Positions 37,001 to 40,087 are shown, numbered from the stretch's first letter. The stretch is DNA of 64,000 nucleotides from Heterobilharzia americana (GCA_944470555.2 OX104130.1:43495491-43559490), one strand, 5' to 3'. Numbers and translations: made by a program. Notes: generated from the sequence alone by a model not told the origin.

Positions 37001-40000
37001 CATTAACACACAACCACACAATAGGATGGGACAAAACCACTGTACTTAAGTCTAATATAGCTAGGTGGAGAGAGAGATTAATTACTGAATCTTTGTTCAT
37101 CGAATCCACACCCAACACATGTAATAGGAATGACGCAACACCTATACCAGAGATATGGAAAACTTTACTACCAATCAAAAAACAAAAAAACAAAGAGAGA
37201 TCAGGTGACAGGACTATAAAATCAGATGTCGAAAGAAGTGTGATTACATTGATATGATTATGAGCAATAATTTATGCTCGAAACGTAATCAATTAAATAA
37301 TACTGTATCACTGTGCGCTTTATATCAAATAAACAAATCTAATTCATCAACAACTGCTTACGCTCGCTACTGAAGATCAGATGGCCAGAAAGAATAAGCA
37401 ACAAGGAACTCTGGGAACGAACCAACCAAGAACCTATCACGCAACAAATATGCAGGAAGAAGTGGAGATGGATTGGCCATGCACTGAGAAGGCCGACTGA
37501 GGACATCACGCGTCAGGCCCTCGAGTGGAATCCCCATGGGAAGCGACGAGTTGGACGTCCGAGGGTGACATGGAGGAGGTCATGCGAGGAGGAAATGAGA
37601 GCTTCTGGGCTGTCGTGGAACCAGGTTCAAAAGATCTCAGAGAACAGAGGTCACTGGAGGCGTGCTACTGAAGCCCTATGTTCCACTAGGAACCCAAGGG
37701 ACTAATAATAATATAATAATAGTTTTGCGAACCCCGACTAGCGACTCCACATTTTATCATAAGACTCAAACCAGTGGTAAGTGACTATTGATTCTCTCTG
37801 TGTATTAATTTGACCACCCGTAGATTTTTCGTGTTCTGGTTTTACTGTGTCTTCTATTGCAAATCATAGCCGTATATATACGTTTGTTTTTACTCTCATA
37901 CTGAAATTAGTTTTGAATATTCATCGTCCTCCCACTGTTTGCTATTTATTGTATTACACTTTTTGAACAATGGTAATTTGTAAACTCATGTGGGAATCCA
38001 GAAATGGATGGTTTCTTTCAAGTGTGTCCAATGTGTGTTTATCAAATCATACATAACGTATTATTTTTCACGTTACAACTTTTAAATCATCTTATAATGA
38101 AACACTATTACTGTTTTAAATATTTTTTTCCTGTCTATAATATGCATCCTTATGACCTTCTTTCACTTCTTGCCTTAAGGACTAGATGATTTTCCACGTG
38201 CATCTCATCCAACGGATGATGAACGACACATTGATTTACGTTGCTGGATGACTTTGTTTGCCCGTGTGATGGCTAGGTTAGCTTCCGTCGTTACACATTT
38301 CATGCAGACAGATCAGAATGGAAGCAGTCGATCAAAATTAGATGAAACCCGTTCACTAATTGCAGATTATACACAGTGGGCTGATCTCTTGTCAGAGCAA
38401 AGTGAATTGGACAGACTACATTGGTCAGAAAAGCTTGGTCGCTATGCTGATTACGGTCTGCACACAGATTTTGTCAAACTGGAACTCCCTGTCTTACCTT
38501 CGGAAGTTCAACATACCACCAATAAGGTAGTGATTTTGAAGTATAGAAATTCGTTTTTGCTTAGTTTATAATCTCTTTCTATTACATTGTACATTTCTAA
38601 TAAAGCTAGAGTAGACAGGCAGATAAAGAAATAACGTAGAACCTCGCAAAAAATGCATTGGTTCAAGTTGACACTTCACAGCAGCACATAAAGAACAATC
38701 GAATAGAAAAGGCTGATGTCAAAGTAAACTAAGGTGCTTAGGAGAAAAAGAAATTTACAAGAATAGAACCTACCCACTATGGGACTATACACTGTTATTA
38801 TTAGTAATGACATAAGATGGTATTAATGTAATTTCATGAAGATCATACGATTTGTTTTGCACGGTGTTTTAAATTTACCGCCTGTTAATCAAAAATGTCT
38901 TTTCAGCCAGCTTGATCATCACGATACTAAATTTTACCGTCGTACACTACGTATGTGGCTGCTGAATTGTATTTGTCTGACAGTGATGGTATTTTTGCTG
39001 TACATAGCCCCTTTTGTTGCATTTTTTAGTACATTAAAAGTCTGCTCGATAGAAAAGACAATACAATTACCAGCTACACAATTCTTGTCTAGTTTCTTTG
39101 TTGTTAGAGGTATTATTTCTCTGTTCTATACTTAGTATAGCATATAGTACTATTTATAATGTAGTAAATAATTCTGTCATTGTGAACTATATTAAATAGA
39201 CTAATCTAATGTGCAATTACAATCTGCCACAATGCTTATATTCTGTACTTATATTATTCGCTGTTGCATTACCTCTCATGACTGTCTATGGCGTATTGTG
39301 AGTATAAGTGAAATCTATGTACTTCACGACTCTTTTTTATGACAAGAATATTAAGCTGTTACTTCCAGGAGTATGATATGATTATAAACAATGAATTCCG
39401 CTCGAAACGTCACTGGTAAATGATACCGTATCACTGTGTGCTATATCAAATTAACTAGTCTAATTACTGAAATCATTTAGCCTGGTTTATAATTTTTTCG
39501 CTCATTGACTACCTCTGTAAACTTCTCAAGTTTCTACTGAAGTTCTTTTTGGATGTTTTTTTCCTCAGCAAGCGAAACGTATACGAGTAGTTGTGAAGCC
39601 TCCGTCATTGCAGTTGGTATCCACTTCATTTGGATATGTTAACTTATTCCCACTTCTTTTGCGAGTTCTTCCACCCGCGTCACCACGGCTTCCTCGTTTG
39701 TTAGCTGATCTCAGCAATAAAGAATTGTTATGGTCTGAATTTGGCCTACGTTCAATCAATCTAAAATCACCTTTTTACCACACACACAATACTGAAGATG
39801 ATCCACCGTACTGGAGGGGTGCTATATGGATAAATATGAACTATTTGGCTGTGCAAGCTCTGCGTTATTATTCGCATAACCCACATACACCTAAATCTGT
39901 TGCATTAGAGGCTGAACGATTGACTGGAGAACTTACACAGAATTTGGCACGTACCGTGCTAGGTGAACTTGAACGAACAGGTTATTTATGGGAACAGTAT

Positions 40001-40087
40001 AACGATCAAACTGGACACGGTCAACGCGGTCATCCATTTTCTGGTTGGACCAGTTTAATCAGTTTGATAATTAGTGATAATTCCTAA
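7948..40087 (+). CDS. MOGS: Mannosyl-oligosaccharide glucosidase (glucosidase I), complete gene of 8 coding exons
   Basis: Glucosidase I removes the outermost alpha-1,2-linked glucose from the Glc3Man9GlcNAc2 glycan just added to nascent glycoproteins in the ER; it is a type II membrane protein of family GH63. Exons are 7948-8468, 10251-10401, 13549-13660, 15583-16004, 20036-20416, 28932-29133, 38180-38526 and 39569-40087. The total is 2655 nt or 884 residues, against about 837 in human. All introns begin GT and end AG, and phases agree throughout. Features seen: basic cytoplasmic tail (RPRKRK at 10-15), one membrane span at about 74-96, HSLFWGSYRPGIYFG at 124-138, FLWDEGFH at 457-464, ERHIDLRCW at 611-619 (the glucosidase I substrate-binding motif), and EDDPPYWRGAIW at 788-799. 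Despite about 18 kb of transposons in introns 5 and 6, the reading frame is intact. Confidence 0.95.
8469..10250 (+). other. MOGS intron 1
   Basis: GT...AG intron. It contains an (AT)n array at 9899-9940. No transposon could be recognised with confidence in the remaining sequence. Confidence 0.85.
9899..9940. repeat. (AT)21 microsatellite
   Basis: Uninterrupted AT dinucleotide repeat of 42 bp inside MOGS intron 1. Confidence 0.98.
10251..10401 (+). CDS. MOGS: MOGS exon 2 (residues 174-224)
   Basis: This exon is short and has no long open frame of its own, so I found it by searching for the expected Y-x-W-L-E-H-D-G block. The acceptor TTTGGTTCAG ends at 10250. Translation gives SYNWLEHDGRTFGTQQIVDI, then SFVKPSNDFMASDWTVRIS, closely following the human enzyme's YGWLEHDG...DWSWRVTV region. 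The donor GTGAGT follows at 10402. Length 151 nt restores phase 0 for exon 3. Confidence 0.92.
10402..13548 (+). other. MOGS intron 2
   Basis: 3.1-kb intron. It contains a 3' fragment of a family C element (about 11440-12480). Nothing else was recognised. Confidence 0.85.
11440..12480 (+). mobile_element. 3' fragment of family C non-LTR element
   Basis: Starts within the RT domain: FNLEYSDNVVLLSK near 11549 matches the catalytic LEYADDIVLL box of the copy at 5776-6315, with an aspartate lost. IGVRFTSANFKMIFHDWS, then VVECVDNFIYLGI at about 11725, align with the same family downstream of RT. The C-terminal part is frameshifted. It is a sense-oriented, dead insertion in MOGS intron 2; the ends are approximate. 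Confidence 0.75.
13549..13660 (+). CDS. MOGS: MOGS exon 3 (residues 225-261 plus 1 nt)
   Basis: Acceptor TTTTTCAG at 13541-13548. Translation is TSVRYPLSVVVYFYYPGDE, then TDFFIHPIISDQKLTGLQ, the beta-rich N-terminal GH63 segment (human LVSLFFYVVTDG). The donor GTTGAT follows at 13661. The single nucleotide left over joins exon 4 to give GSSMELSDF. Confidence 0.92.
14450..14630 (+). mobile_element. Short fragment resembling the family C C-terminus
   Basis: The sequence GTGGTCATTAAAGATGGAAGATATGG-like at about 14483-14510 parallels the WPLKVEDMRRLEV coding block of the element at about 6635-6680 (here WSLKMEDMERL). Only about 100-150 bp align, so this is a weak call. Confidence 0.35.
15311..15430 (+). 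mobile_element. tRNA-derived SINE, SM-alpha-like head (pseudo-tRNA)
   Basis: GGGTCTTGTAGCTCAGTCGG resembles a tRNA 5' half with an A box (TAGCTCAGTCGG). An anticodon-like loop CTGCAAC follows, then a B box (TTCGAATCC), and then GCAGGTTTTCATTTCACCTTCAATCAT, which from memory is the unique part of schistosome SM-alpha SINE-like repeats. The acceptor stem does not pair, so it is not a functional tRNA gene. The hammerhead-ribozyme part expected in SM-alpha is not visible downstream, so the copy seems truncated. Confidence 0.7.
15583..16004 (+). CDS. MOGS: MOGS exon 4 (residues 262-402)
   Basis: Acceptor TTTTTCAG ends at 15582; donor GTTTGT at 16005. Encodes MELSDFHVMFHPSPDRLQ through LDLTKFSDRQ-like sequence, covering the end of the N-terminal domain and the start of the catalytic (alpha/alpha)6 region, with EVEFLRPQNSFRGFYGS (family block around the linker). 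It ends in phase 0. Confidence 0.93.
16790..17180 (-). mobile_element. Penelope-like element (family PLE2), 3'-end remnant
   Basis: This stretch aligns along its length with 61660-62000. Shared blocks include TGGTTGATAGATTGG, GATCGCTGACTGACCTGAAT, CCAAGCTTC, and a CTTTGTCTTTCCTCC / TTTGTGTTTCCTCC block. In the copy at 61660-63950 the same sequence lies at the 3' end of a Penelope-type RT, so this is a solo 3' end on the - strand. No coding sequence survives. Confidence 0.7.
16815..16866 (-). ncRNA. Hammerhead-ribozyme-like motif (degenerate)
   Basis: On the - strand the order is ATGATAA (for CUGAUGA, 16859-16865), one extra T, a perfect 6-bp stem II (GTTGTC/GACAAC, 16840-16845 with 16852-16857), GAAA (16836-16839), then a very short stem III. 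The same layout occurs at 61676-61730. Two core positions differ from the consensus, so activity is doubtful. Hammerhead motifs are known in Penelope-like elements. Confidence 0.5.
17938..18164. mobile_element. MITE with long terminal inverted repeats and TA target duplication
   Basis: The left end (AAGGCCATCATAGCAACAAC...) and the right end read backwards (AAGGCCACGTTAGCAATAGC...) are imperfect inverted repeats of about 55 bp, both including CTTATTTTATGAAA-type sequence. TA flanks both ends (17936-17937 and 18165-18166). There is no coding capacity. A TA target site suggests a Tc1/mariner-type mobiliser (inference). Confidence 0.75.
18905..19050 (-). mobile_element. Penelope-like element (family PLE1), 3'-end remnant
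   Basis: Aligns with the PLE1 terminus at 33121-33260: TTTGTTTTATGTGACA / GATTATTTACTGGATGACGTTTTGAGCA / TTCATAATC / TTCCGACACCTAGTTTTCTA. It keeps the characteristic stem (GAGCAC...GTGTTC) but has lost all coding sequence. Orientation matches the left PLE1 copy. Confidence 0.6.
20036..20416 (+). CDS. MOGS: MOGS exon 5 (residues 403-529), catalytic core
   Basis: Acceptor TTGATTAG ends at 20035; donor GTTTGT at 20417. Encodes NLLGGIGYFYGSSLIRSS, then LFSATPSRSNFPRGFLWDEG and FHGLILARWDP, DLMNAHGWIPREQILG, and VPSEFIVQ, all nearly identical to the human core. The FLWDEGFH block (457-464) contains the acidic pair generally placed in the GH63 active site; exact catalytic assignment would need alignment to a solved structure. 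Confidence 0.96.
20690..20905 (-). repeat. Possible tRNA-like repeat (weak)
   Basis: On the - strand the sequence GTGATCACGGGTTCCAGCACC resembles a degenerate B box with context similar to the tRNA-like unit at 24780-25010 (GGGATCACGGGTTCGAGTTTTG). Only this short core is shared. It could also be chance. Confidence 0.3.
20955..21070 (+). mobile_element. tRNA-derived SINE-like repeat
   Basis: TGGCTATCGTGACTCGGTTATGTGG, then GATAACGCTCTGAAATTTGGAG and TATCGGTCCTGGGTTCGAGTTTC read like a degenerated tRNA, with a clear B box (GGGTTCGAGTTTC). Arm pairing is poor, so I read it as a SINE or pseudo-tRNA and not a tRNA gene. Confidence 0.5.
21645..23822 (-). mobile_element. Degenerate RTE retrotransposon A (left copy)
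   Basis: A relative of RTE B, read on the - strand: VNMGTWNVRTMFEASWQG near 23570, an endonuclease segment at 23092-23388, MNAKLEADNTGGEL at 23086, an internally deleted RT (FEKAFDALEVKTG at about 22680), and the C-terminus EGKRRVGHP...TWRRSCEEEMKAS near 21700-21870. The 3' end at about 21645 is a run of TAA-like repeats. About 1 kb between endonuclease and RT and the part between the first RT aspartate block and FEVKTG are missing. It is riddled with short duplications and frameshifts, so it is dead. Confidence 0.85.
23823..25373. other. Spacer between head-to-head RTE A and B (left arm)
   Basis: 1.55 kb with no gene, repeated inverted at 46106-47656. It was the target DNA of the RTE B insertion, since the B target-site duplication lies at its edge. 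It contains a tRNA-like repeat at 24780-25010. A partial direct copy starts at about 27480. Confidence 0.8.
24780..25010 (-). mobile_element. tRNA-derived SINE-like repeat (left arm copy)
   Basis: On the - strand: GCCAAACTGGTGGAGCTGCGG, then ACTTGGTTTGCGATCAAGGG and ATCACGGGTTCGAGTTTTG, a tRNA-like unit with a clear B box. It is followed by about 130 bp ending at AATAAAGCTTTGAATTGATA. Its inverted twin is at 46469-46699. The ends are approximate. Confidence 0.5.
25452..26282 (+). CDS. RTE B endonuclease frame (left copy)
   Basis: 276 residues. NVGTWNVRTMFEPSKAAQIE opens the AP-endonuclease fold, followed by LGICESRWNGSG, IIQCYAPTNNAEQEKKEDF and ILMGDMNAELGGDNTG (catalytic block). It runs out of frame at about 26215, before the SDH-containing end of the endonuclease, which continues in the next frame (GADVGSDHYLV at about 26365). 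The protein is identical in the copies at 30270 and 46027. Confidence 0.85.
   Translation: MGIGLATLPRKTNLTAKETSKHKQNIKNENKLIPRWNRRGEMTPNGESLREANWPMCLLSMKAKVNVGTWNVRTMFEPSKAAQIENEMRRYNIEVLGICESRWNGSGLSKLSTGESIIYSGHPDANHEHTEGVAIMMSSRASKALMQWEPISSCRIMTARFNSKGRKVTIIQCYAPTNNAEQEKKEDFYRQLQSTLGKTSVGDIKILMGDMNAELGGDNTGRELTMGREALGEVMNENGELFAEFCAFNDLVIAVRQRVQAQRYPQSDMDFTRWTH
26224..27346 (+). pseudogene. RTE B reverse transcriptase frame, truncated (left copy)
   Basis: Starts with the end of the endonuclease (NQIDFISISRKWRRS, GSDHYLV). A basic linker follows, then the RT N-terminal block KCGKAAGPDGIPPEALR and SACKNWHGITLLSTPSKILG. The catalytic blocks are missing because of the break at 27346. The frame then runs on into unrelated sequence to 27453. 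Confidence 0.9.
27347..28033 (+). repeat. Partial direct copy of 23684-24370
   Basis: Reads the same as 23684-24370 with only a few substitutions (for example CTTCAGTG for CTTTAGTG, TTTAAGTG for TTTAGGTG, GACGACG for GACAACG). The offset is 3663 bp. It contains the reversed 5' end of RTE A plus the start of the spacer, and ends in the (AT)n array. Confidence 0.95.
28029..28086. repeat. (AT)29 microsatellite
   Basis: Pure AT dinucleotide array at the end of the partial copy and the start of an SM-alpha-like remnant. Confidence 0.98.
28087..28215 (+). mobile_element. SM-alpha-like SINE remnant with degenerate hammerhead region
   Basis: GGTCCAGATTTTCATCTCACC then TTCAATCATCACCTAGCATA is, from memory, the downstream part of schistosome SM-alpha repeats. 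Before it, 28143-28184 reads CTGGATGATGG...GTGAAAATACGC...GCGGTCCAG. The outer CTGGA/TCCAG can pair as stem I and GTC at the expected cleavage site is kept, but the CUGAUGA core is altered. It is probably an inactive ribozyme relic. Confidence 0.55.
28680..28785. repeat. Inverted SINE-like fragments
   Basis: GATGAAAACCTGGTTCATGTCAGAATTC is followed about 40 bp later by GAATTCTGCCGCAACTCAGGTTTTCATTTC, an imperfect inverted repeat built on the TCAGGTTTTCATTTC word of SM-alpha-like elements. Two SINE tails facing each other, or a hairpin, would both explain it. Confidence 0.45.
28932..29133 (+). CDS. MOGS: MOGS exon 6 (residues 530-596 plus 1 nt)
   Basis: Acceptor CTTACATAG; donor GTAAGG at 29134. 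Encodes ALLDRLPRLSISEANEFRRW, then LPRLHVWYQWFNKTQIGTVP and LSYRWRGRNP, matching human LPRLHAWFSWL...LPLSYRWRGRDP. The left-over G joins GA of exon 7 to give glycine in SGLDDFPRASHP. Confidence 0.95.
29134..30191 (+). other. Start of MOGS intron 6
   Basis: About 1 kb with no recognisable repeat. A - strand open frame of 71 residues at 29443-29658 has no recognised family and is not called a gene. Confidence 0.6.
30192..30204. repeat. Target-site duplication of middle RTE B, left side
   Basis: TAGTTTTGCGAAC here is repeated exactly at 37720-37732, directly beyond the element's tail. Confidence 0.93.
30270..31100 (+). CDS. RTE B endonuclease frame (middle copy)
   Basis: 276 residues, identical at protein level to the left and right copies. 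AP-endonuclease blocks TWNVRTMFEPSKAAQIENEM, GICESRWNGSGL, QCYAPTNN and MGDMNAELGG are seen. The start codon is not certain: the frame is open from MGIGLATLPRK, while conserved coding clearly begins near KVNVGTWNVR. It ends prematurely after a 4-nt shift near 31030 relative to RTE A; the rest of the endonuclease is in the next frame. Confidence 0.85.
   Translation: MGIGLATLPRKTNLTAKETSKHKQNIKNENKLIPRWNRRGEMTPNGESLREANWPMCLLSMKAKVNVGTWNVRTMFEPSKAAQIENEMRRYNIEVLGICESRWNGSGLSKLSTGESIIYSGHPDANHEHTEGVAIMMSSRASKALMQWEPISSCRIMTARFNSKGRKVTIIQCYAPTNNAEQEKKEDFYRQLQSTLGKTSVGDIKILMGDMNAELGGDNTGRELTMGREALGEVMNENGELFAEFCAFNDLVIAVRQRVQAQRYPQSDMDFTRWTH
31042..33066 (+). pseudogene. RTE B reverse transcriptase frame, 5' part (middle copy, split by PLE1)
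   Basis: Contains the endonuclease end (GSDHYLVQGTFQ), a lysine-rich linker, then RT: KCGKAAGPDGIPPEALR, RPEQAGFRKYKSCADQI, LNFIDFEKAFDSVDREV (catalytic D), TGVKQGCLLSPMIFLIVVD and LDFANNDLCLMS where FADD is expected. SFTYLGSTVSTTGG and LLYGSETWRVTKG follow. Coding stops being RTE at 33066, where the Penelope-like pair is inserted. The C-terminus resumes at 37355. Confidence 0.92.
33054..33066. repeat. Target-site duplication of the PLE1 insertion, left side
   Basis: ATTCATCAACAAC here recurs at 37342-37354. The uninterrupted RTE B at 42866-46090 has it only once (within TTCATCAACAACTGC), so it was duplicated on insertion. Confidence 0.94.
33177..33212 (-). ncRNA. Hammerhead-like core at PLE1 3' end (left arm, degenerate)
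   Basis: Mirror image of the motif at 37249-37284: ATGATTA, one T, stem GAGCA/TGCTC, then GAAAC. Only the GAAA box and stem II fit well. Confidence 0.3.
33204..33773 (-). CDS. GIY-YIG endonuclease domain of Penelope-like element (left arm)
   Basis: 189 residues. NNIIYQIPCNDCEVKYIGQT is the GIY-YIG core in the form common in PLEs. SGSVRLTEHRNLAKH carries the catalytic-region arginine and SLTHNHTIGW follows. It ends with ITESLFIESTPNTCNRND, the conserved E-containing end. The domain cuts target DNA for integration. The upstream SETIRRILNKVGIRVAFKP block is the usual linker. Confidence 0.92.
   Translation of the reverse strand: MIPYKEGTSETIRRILNKVGIRVAFKPTNSLRGKLCRLKDPIEPIKQNNIIYQIPCNDCEVKYIGQTSRSGSVRLTEHRNLAKHRTADPNKINNLEKHSAIALHSLTHNHTIGWDKTTVLKSNIARWRERLITESLFIESTPNTCNRNDATPIPEIWKTLLPIKKQKNKERSGDRTIKSDVERSVITLI
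33800..34117 (-). pseudogene. Penelope-like RT C-terminal/linker part (left arm, frame-shifted)
   Basis: MLDCRIKRRIDGGLDTTVYR (the LPFLDxxx and YRKPTHSNRYLDF blocks that follow RT motif C in PLEs), then FKSSHPVSVKAGLVKCLNNR. It lies in a different frame from the RT and shifts again near 33875 into the frame of the nuclease domain. Both shifts occur at the same places in the right arm. Confidence 0.85.
34141..35214 (-). CDS. Penelope-like reverse transcriptase (left arm)
   Basis: 357 residues. It opens with KVLEKGLNFNITVDHL (typical PLE N-terminal block LxKGLNF). Then come DKGNSTVVMDKSDYLKKM, YGTIKVHKAGYPIRPIVDF, VSFDVTSLYTKIP (first catalytic aspartate), EGVAMGSPISPIVADIF, and WWRYVDDTFTV (paired catalytic aspartates). 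This RT is of the telomerase-related Penelope class. It stops early at TTK after a frameshift; the RT end continues in another frame at 34117. Confidence 0.93.
   Translation of the reverse strand: MKVLEKGLNFNITVDHLKPDVIPSIEVALSSVDVTTAEQVRAQCALALKKQKKTQRNLTKLENSALNNLRKDNSIVIAKSDKGNSTVVMDKSDYLKKMDEHIQTGPYEEIKKPIDTVMNKIKKSTTDLIRRLKPSLGKSEWFTLMPKTNNPSRIYGTIKVHKAGYPIRPIVDFRNTPTYEISKYLASVLRPVRDRSNSRLVNSYELKQKLNDLHIEEDEKMVSFDVTSLYTKIPINMALEAVRNQLDTDSQLTQRTKASVGEIMLGVQLCLTSTVFKFQGKIYRQTEGVAMGSPISPIVADIFMDSWEDMALRTYNPTPKIWWRYVDDTFTVLKSEHIDSFLTHINSVVNAIQFTTK
35217..35244. repeat. 28-bp centre of the PLE1 palindrome
   Basis: Unpaired spacer between the two arms, beginning CAGCTGAGCTTAAGG and ending CGAGATGAG. 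Its first bases plus the end of the left arm give the small palindrome CTCAGCTGAG. Each arm starts only 1-2 bases outside its RT start codon, so neither copy keeps a 5' untranslated region. Confidence 0.9.
35247..36320 (+). CDS. Penelope-like reverse transcriptase (right arm)
   Basis: 357 residues, identical to the protein of the left arm, including FDVTSLYTKIP, GVAMGSPISPIVADIF and RYVDDTFTV. It carries the same premature stop after QFTTK. Start chosen at the ATG immediately inside the arm; a true native start could lie further upstream in a full-length element. Confidence 0.93.
   Translation: MKVLEKGLNFNITVDHLKPDVIPSIEVALSSVDVTTAEQVRAQCALALKKQKKTQRNLTKLENSALNNLRKDNSIVIAKSDKGNSTVVMDKSDYLKKMDEHIQTGPYEEIKKPIDTVMNKIKKSTTDLIRRLKPSLGKSEWFTLMPKTNNPSRIYGTIKVHKAGYPIRPIVDFRNTPTYEISKYLASVLRPVRDRSNSRLVNSYELKQKLNDLHIEEDEKMVSFDVTSLYTKIPINMALEAVRNQLDTDSQLTQRTKASVGEIMLGVQLCLTSTVFKFQGKIYRQTEGVAMGSPISPIVADIFMDSWEDMALRTYNPTPKIWWRYVDDTFTVLKSEHIDSFLTHINSVVNAIQFTTK
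36344..36661 (+). pseudogene. Penelope-like RT C-terminal/linker part (right arm, frame-shifted)
   Basis: Same as its left-arm partner: YRKPTHSNRYLDFKSSHPVS in a frame different from the RT, then a second shift near the AATAATAATAATT tract at about 36560 into the nuclease frame. Slippage on that AAT run is a simple explanation for the second shift. Confidence 0.85.
36688..37257 (+). CDS. GIY-YIG endonuclease domain of Penelope-like element (right arm)
   Basis: 189 residues identical to the left-arm copy: IYQIPCNDCEVKYIGQTSR core, LTEHRNLAKHRT, ITESLFIESTPN. The frame is reached only by two frameshifts from the RT, so as it stands this copy could not make the fused RT-nuclease protein. Confidence 0.92.
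   Translation: MIPYKEGTSETIRRILNKVGIRVAFKPTNSLRGKLCRLKDPIEPIKQNNIIYQIPCNDCEVKYIGQTSRSGSVRLTEHRNLAKHRTADPNKINNLEKHSAIALHSLTHNHTIGWDKTTVLKSNIARWRERLITESLFIESTPNTCNRNDATPIPEIWKTLLPIKKQKNKERSGDRTIKSDVERSVITLI
37249..37310 (+). ncRNA. Hammerhead-like core at PLE1 3' end (right arm, degenerate)
   Basis: ATGATTA (37254-37260) stands where CUGAUGA would be. Then come one T, stem II GAGCA (37262-37266) with TGCTC (37275-37279), GAAA (37280-37283), a longer arm, and ATCA (37307-37310), which can pair with TGAT (37250-37253) as stem I. The cleavage-site pairing does not fit well. Related solo ends at 39370 and 18905 keep much of the same block, though 18905 has AAAA in place of GAAA. Confidence 0.35.
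37342..37354. repeat. Target-site duplication of the PLE1 insertion, right side
   Basis: ATTCATCAACAAC, partner of 33054-33066. RTE B coding resumes within and after it. Confidence 0.94.
37355..37704 (+). pseudogene. RTE B reverse transcriptase C-terminus (middle copy)
   Basis: Continues the split RT frame: CLRSLLKIRWPEKISNKELW, then RKKWRWIGHALRRP, GKRRVGRPRVTWRRSCEEEM and ATEALCSTRNPRD. This HALRRP/GKRRVGRP-type tail is common at the C-terminus of RTE and related elements. The stop (TAA at 37702-37704) lies inside the start of the 3' tail, so there is almost no 3'UTR. Confidence 0.92.
37720..37732. repeat. Target-site duplication of middle RTE B, right side
   Basis: TAGTTTTGCGAAC, identical to 30192-30204. 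Confidence 0.93.
37733..38179 (+). other. End of MOGS intron 6
   Basis: About 450 bp of AT-rich DNA with no recognised repeat. It ends in the pyrimidine-rich acceptor region TTTCACTTCTTGCCTTAAG before exon 7. Confidence 0.7.
38180..38526 (+). CDS. MOGS: MOGS exon 7 (residues 597-712)
   Basis: Acceptor CCTTAAG, donor GTAGTG at 38527. Encodes GLDDFPRASHPTDDERHIDL and RCWMTLFARVMARL, including the ERHIDLRCW motif (611-619), which differs from the reported glucosidase I substrate-binding motif ERHLDLRCW by one conservative change. LHWSEKLGRYADYGLHTDFV follows, matching human LHWAPELGVFADFGNHT. Confidence 0.95.
38527..39568 (+). other. MOGS intron 7
   Basis: 1.0-kb intron containing a solo PLE1 end at 39370-39465. 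An open frame of 99 residues at 38836-39135 is hydrophobic, does not match MOGS and breaks the splice-phase logic, so it is treated as intronic. Confidence 0.85.
39370..39466 (+). mobile_element. Solo 3' end of a PLE1-family element
   Basis: Aligns with 37250-37343: ATGATATGATTATAAACAATG, CTCGAAACGTCACTGG, GATACCGTATCACTGTG and ATATCAAATTAACTAGTCTAATT. It is diverged but keeps the GAAAC box and terminal word TCTAAT. Confidence 0.7.
39569..40087 (+). CDS. MOGS: MOGS exon 8 (residues 713-884 and stop)
   Basis: Acceptor TTTTTTCCTCAG. Encodes STSFGYVNLFPLLLRVLPP, LLWSEFGLRSINLKSPFYHT, EDDPPYWRGAIWINMNYLAV, and the end GYLWEQYNDQTGHGQRGHPF then SGWTSLISLIISDNS with TAA. This is the conserved C-terminal third of GH63 glucosidase I (human HDPPYWRGAVWLNVNYLA, GFLWEQYSD, HGWTSLVLL). 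Its length and ending match the family. Confidence 0.96.
   Translation, partial: QAKRIRVVVKPPSLQLVSTSFGYVNLFPLLLRVLPPASPRLPRLLADLSNKELLWSEFGLRSINLKSPFYHTHNTEDDPPYWRGAIWINMNYLAVQALRYYSHNPHTPKSVALEAERLTGELTQNLARTVLGELERTGYLWEQYNDQTGHGQRGHPFSGWTSLISLIISDNS

Larger units (their letters stand above)
33067..37341. mobile_element. Head-to-head pair of Penelope-like elements (PLE1), palindromic
   Basis: Two PLE1 copies with 5' ends facing each other: left arm 33118-35216 on -, right arm 35245-37343 on +, separated by 28 bp (35217-35244). Landmarks obey left + right = 70461, so there are no indels between arms. All encoded proteins are identical. The only difference I noticed is silent, in codon 8 of the RT frame (CTA left, CTG right). 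The left end carries 51 extra bp (33067-33117) that the right end lacks. The pair is flanked by 13-bp target-site duplications. It resembles the schistosome element Cercyon as I remember it, unverified. Confidence 0.93.
30205..37719 (+). mobile_element. RTE retrotransposon B, middle copy, interrupted by a PLE1 pair
   Basis: Complete from the same 5' end as the copy at 46090 to a TAATAATAATATAATAAT tail, with 13-bp target-site duplications. Removing the nested insertion (33067-37341 plus one 13-bp duplication) leaves 3227 bp, against 3225 bp for the uninterrupted copy at 42866-46090. It lies in MOGS intron 6 in sense orientation. Confidence 0.95.

Noticed and set aside
33067..37341. Palindrome interpreted as a DNA transposon with giant inverted repeats
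   Set aside because: The arms encode a Penelope-type RT and GIY-YIG nuclease and no transposase, and the flanking duplication is 13 bp, typical of endonuclease-primed retroelements.
38836..39135. 99-residue hydrophobic frame as an extra MOGS exon
   Set aside because: Exons 7 and 8 join in phase without it, and the sequence has no counterpart in glucosidase I.
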